The translations under genes and the position numbers were made by a program. Shown in pieces: positions 62,244 to 64,000 of a DNA stretch of 64,000 nt. A model generated the notes under the pieces. It was not told where the DNA came from. It did no database searches and saw nothing but the letters and a program-made list of their open reading frames with translations. This stretch comes from Nitrospirillum pindoramense (GTDB taxonomy: Bacteria > Pseudomonadota > Alphaproteobacteria > Azospirillales > Azospirillaceae): the NCBI RefSeq assembly GCF_007827955.1, contig NZ_VITR01000012.1, positions 1 to 64,000 of the forward strand. The letters are read 5' to 3'. The number at the start of each line of letters is the position of its first letter. The first letter of the stretch is position 1.

Positions 62244-63460
62244 TGGCCACACCCCCGCCCTTCCTGCCCTATGGCCGGCAAAGCATAGACGAGGACGACA
62301 TCGCCGCCGTCGCCGCCGTGCTGCGGGGCGACTGGCTGACCCAGGGGCCCACCGTCAGCCGCTTCGAACAGGCCTTCGCCGACGTGGTGGGCGCCCGGCA
62401 CGCCATCGCCTGCGCCAACGGCACCGCCGCCCTGCACCTGGCGTGCATGGCCCTGGACCTGGGGCCGGGGGACGCGATGGTGGTGCCCAGCGTCACCTTC
62501 CTGGCCACGGCCAACGCCGCCCGCTATTGCGGGGCGGAGGTGGCGTTCGCCGACGTTGATCCCCTGACCGGCCTGATGGGCCGGGCGCAGGCGGAGGCGG
62601 CACTGGCGCGGGCGGAGGCCGCCGGCTGGCGGGTGCGGGCCCTGGCACCGGTCCACCTGGCCGGCCAGGCGGCGGACATGGACGCCCTGGCCGACCTGGC
62701 CGAAGCGCGCGGCCTGGCCCTGATCGAGGACGCCTGCCACGCCGTGGGCAGCCGGCGCGCCGGGCGCGGGGGGGACAGCATCGCCATCGGCGCCTGCGAT
62801 CGGTCCGCCATGGCCTGCTTCTCCTTCCATCCCGTCAAGACCATCGCCGCCGGCGAAGGCGGCATGGTCACCACCAACGACGACGCCCTGGCGCGCGCCC
62901 TGCGCCGCGACGTCAGCCACGGCATGGTGCGCGACCCGGCAGCCTTCCAGGACCGCGAGGCGGCCTTCGCCGCCGATGGTGCCATCAACCCCTGGTATTA
63001 CGAGATGCCGTCGCCGGGGTACAATTACCGCCTGACCGACATCCAGGCCGCGCTGGGCCTGAGCCAATTGGGCAAGCTGGACCGGTTCGTGGCCCGCCGG
63101 GCGGAGATGGCGGCCCGGTATGACGACCGGTTGGCGCCGTTGGCTCCCCTCATCCGGCCCGCCGGGCGCAGCGGCGGGACGCCCGCCTGGCACCTGTACG
63201 TGGCGTTGCTGGACTTCGCGGCGCTGGGCCGGGACCGCGCCGCCGTCATGGCGCAGTTGCGGGCGGCCGGTGTGGGCAGCCAGGTGCATTACATCCCGGT
63301 CCACCACCAGCCCTATTACCGGGCGCGCTATGGCCGCCTGGACCTGCCGGGCGCCGATGGCTGGTACGGCGCCTGCCTGTCCCTGCCGCTGTTCCCGGCC
63401 ATGACGGACGGCGACGTTGACCGGGTGGCGGCGGCACTGGCACGGCTGGCCGGGGCGTGA
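62243..63460 (+). CDS. pseC: UDP-4-amino-4,6-dideoxy-sugar aminotransferase
   Basis: A 405-residue PLP-dependent aminotransferase of the DegT/DnrJ/EryC1 family, matching PseC. It aminates the 4-keto sugar made by PseB. The PLP lysine is Lys199 in SFHPVKTIAAGEGG. The conserved NGTAALHLA, VPSVTFLATANAA and IEDACHA segments precede it. The ATG overlaps the pseB TGA (62241-62245), showing translational coupling. Its TGA is directly adjacent to the stop of the convergent TPR gene. The short distance to pseB rules out a separate promoter. Confidence 0.93.
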   Translation: MATPPPFLPYGRQSIDEDDIAAVAAVLRGDWLTQGPTVSRFEQAFADVVGARHAIACANGTAALHLACMALDLGPGDAMVVPSVTFLATANAARYCGAEVAFADVDPLTGLMGRAQAEAALARAEAAGWRVRALAPVHLAGQAADMDALADLAEARGLALIEDACHAVGSRRAGRGGDSIAIGACDRSAMACFSFHPVKTIAAGEGGMVTTNDDALARALRRDVSHGMVRDPAAFQDREAAFAADGAINPWYYEMPSPGYNYRLTDIQAALGLSQLGKLDRFVARRAEMAARYDDRLAPLAPLIRPAGRSGGTPAWHLYVALLDFAALGRDRAAVMAQLRAAGVGSQVHYIPVHHQPYYRARYGRLDLPGADGWYGACLSLPLFPAMTDGDVDRVAAALARLAGA

Positions 63461-64000
63461 TCAGCCCGCCCGGGCGGCCAACCGGGCCAGTCGTTCCTGA
63501 TAGCCGGCCGGATAGAGGGCCAACTGGCGCTGCATGAGCGGGCCGCCTTCCTGGTTGGCTTCTCGGTAGGTGGCGACGGCTTCCTGGGATTGGCCGGCGC
63601 CATCCAGGACCATGGCCAGCAGCAGCTTGGTCAGGGGCTGGTTGGGCGCCTGCGCGCTGGCCTGCCGCAGGCTGGCCACCGCCTGGGCCAGGGCCCCGGT
63701 TTCAAACTCCACCAGACCCCGGCACTGGTTGGCGAAATAGTTGCGCGGCTCCCGCTGGCAACCCGCCTGGGCATGGGCCATGGCCTGCGCGGCATCCCCC
63801 CGGCGCAGCGCTACCACGGCGCGATAGCTTTCCGGCACGGCCCAGCCGGTATCGATCGCGGCGCACCGCGCGAAATGTTCTTCCGCCGCCGCCAGGTCGC
63901 CGGCGCACAGGTCGCGCATGCCCCATTGGTGCAGCAGGTTCTTGTCTTCGCCGCCGGATCCTGAATCGGCGAGGTAGCGCTCAATCTCCGGCAGCGCCTC
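63461..64000 (-). CDS. TPR protein, N-terminal part beyond window
   Basis: The frame stays open from its stop at 63461 to the window end, giving at least 180 codons; the start lies outside. The visible part has TPR-like repeats: DLCAGDLAAAEEHFARCAAID, ALRRGDAAQAMAHAQAGCQRE and GLVEFETGALAQAVASLRQAS. No enzyme domain is visible in this part. It ends next to pseC and resembles the TPR segments of the giant protein, so it may belong to the same glycosylation system. An ATG at 63919 could in principle be the start, but the residues upstream also look coding. Confidence 0.75.
   Translation of the reverse strand, partial: EALPEIERYLADSGSGGEDKNLLHQWGMRDLCAGDLAAAEEHFARCAAIDTGWAVPESYRAVVALRRGDAAQAMAHAQAGCQREPRNYFANQCRGLVEFETGALAQAVASLRQASAQAPNQPLTKLLLAMVLDGAGQSQEAVATYREANQEGGPLMQRQLALYPAGYQERLARLAARAG

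Overview
The window is high-GC bacterial chromosome with purine-rich Shine-Dalgarno sites, five TonB-dependent outer-membrane receptors, several twin-arginine (Tat) signal peptides, a glyQ-glyS-ppdK block and a pseudaminic-acid locus. Together these suggest an alphaproteobacterium, most likely of the Rhodospirillales/Azospirillaceae type; that placement is an inference from gene content. I saw no rRNA, tRNA, CRISPR array, insertion sequence or prophage. The 42 coding regions listed cover most of the 64 kb, including partial genes at both ends.

Left part (1-9.9 kb): an acetoacetate decarboxylase-like enzyme, two exporters (LysE/RhtB and MFS), about 800 bases without a convincing gene, then a compact exported redox operon. 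That operon encodes a membrane-anchored RidA-like deaminase, a Tat-exported FAD amine oxidase and a c-type cytochrome. A TonB receptor and a DUF1304 membrane protein follow.

Nutrient uptake (9.9-20.9 kb): a haem-type TonB receptor and a DUF6607 protein are divergent from a three-gene operon of TonB receptor, APH-fold kinase and PnuC-type permease, with a Fur-like palindrome between them. Next come a two-gene ACT-domain/unknown operon, a divergent Lrp/AsnC regulator, and two tandemly duplicated substrate-binding proteins with no transporter beside them.

Core and stress genes (21-31.9 kb): pyruvate phosphate dikinase, both glycyl-tRNA synthetase subunits, an APH-kinase/P-loop fusion, the cbpA-cbpM co-chaperone pair, a zinc alcohol dehydrogenase and a small zinc-ribbon membrane protein.

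Surface and signalling (32-42.7 kb): a methyltransferase with a regulatory domain, two GT2 glycosyltransferases, a large propeller-type sensor diguanylate cyclase, an MFS exporter and a nucleotidyltransferase-family protein.

Phosphoester region (42.9-52.5 kb): two TonB receptors, each beside an exported phosphoesterase (PhoD type and calcineurin type), flank a CgeB-like glycosyltransferase.

Right end (52.5-64 kb): a 2828-residue protein with five tandem TPR-plus-glycosyltransferase-like modules, pseB and pseC for pseudaminic acid, and part of another TPR protein. This looks like a flagellin or surface glycosylation locus.

Two local peculiarities recur. Short tandem duplications with a 15-18 base period often span a stop codon or insert in-frame residues. 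A 961-base tandem duplication created the second substrate-binding protein and carried along the end of the lrp gene.
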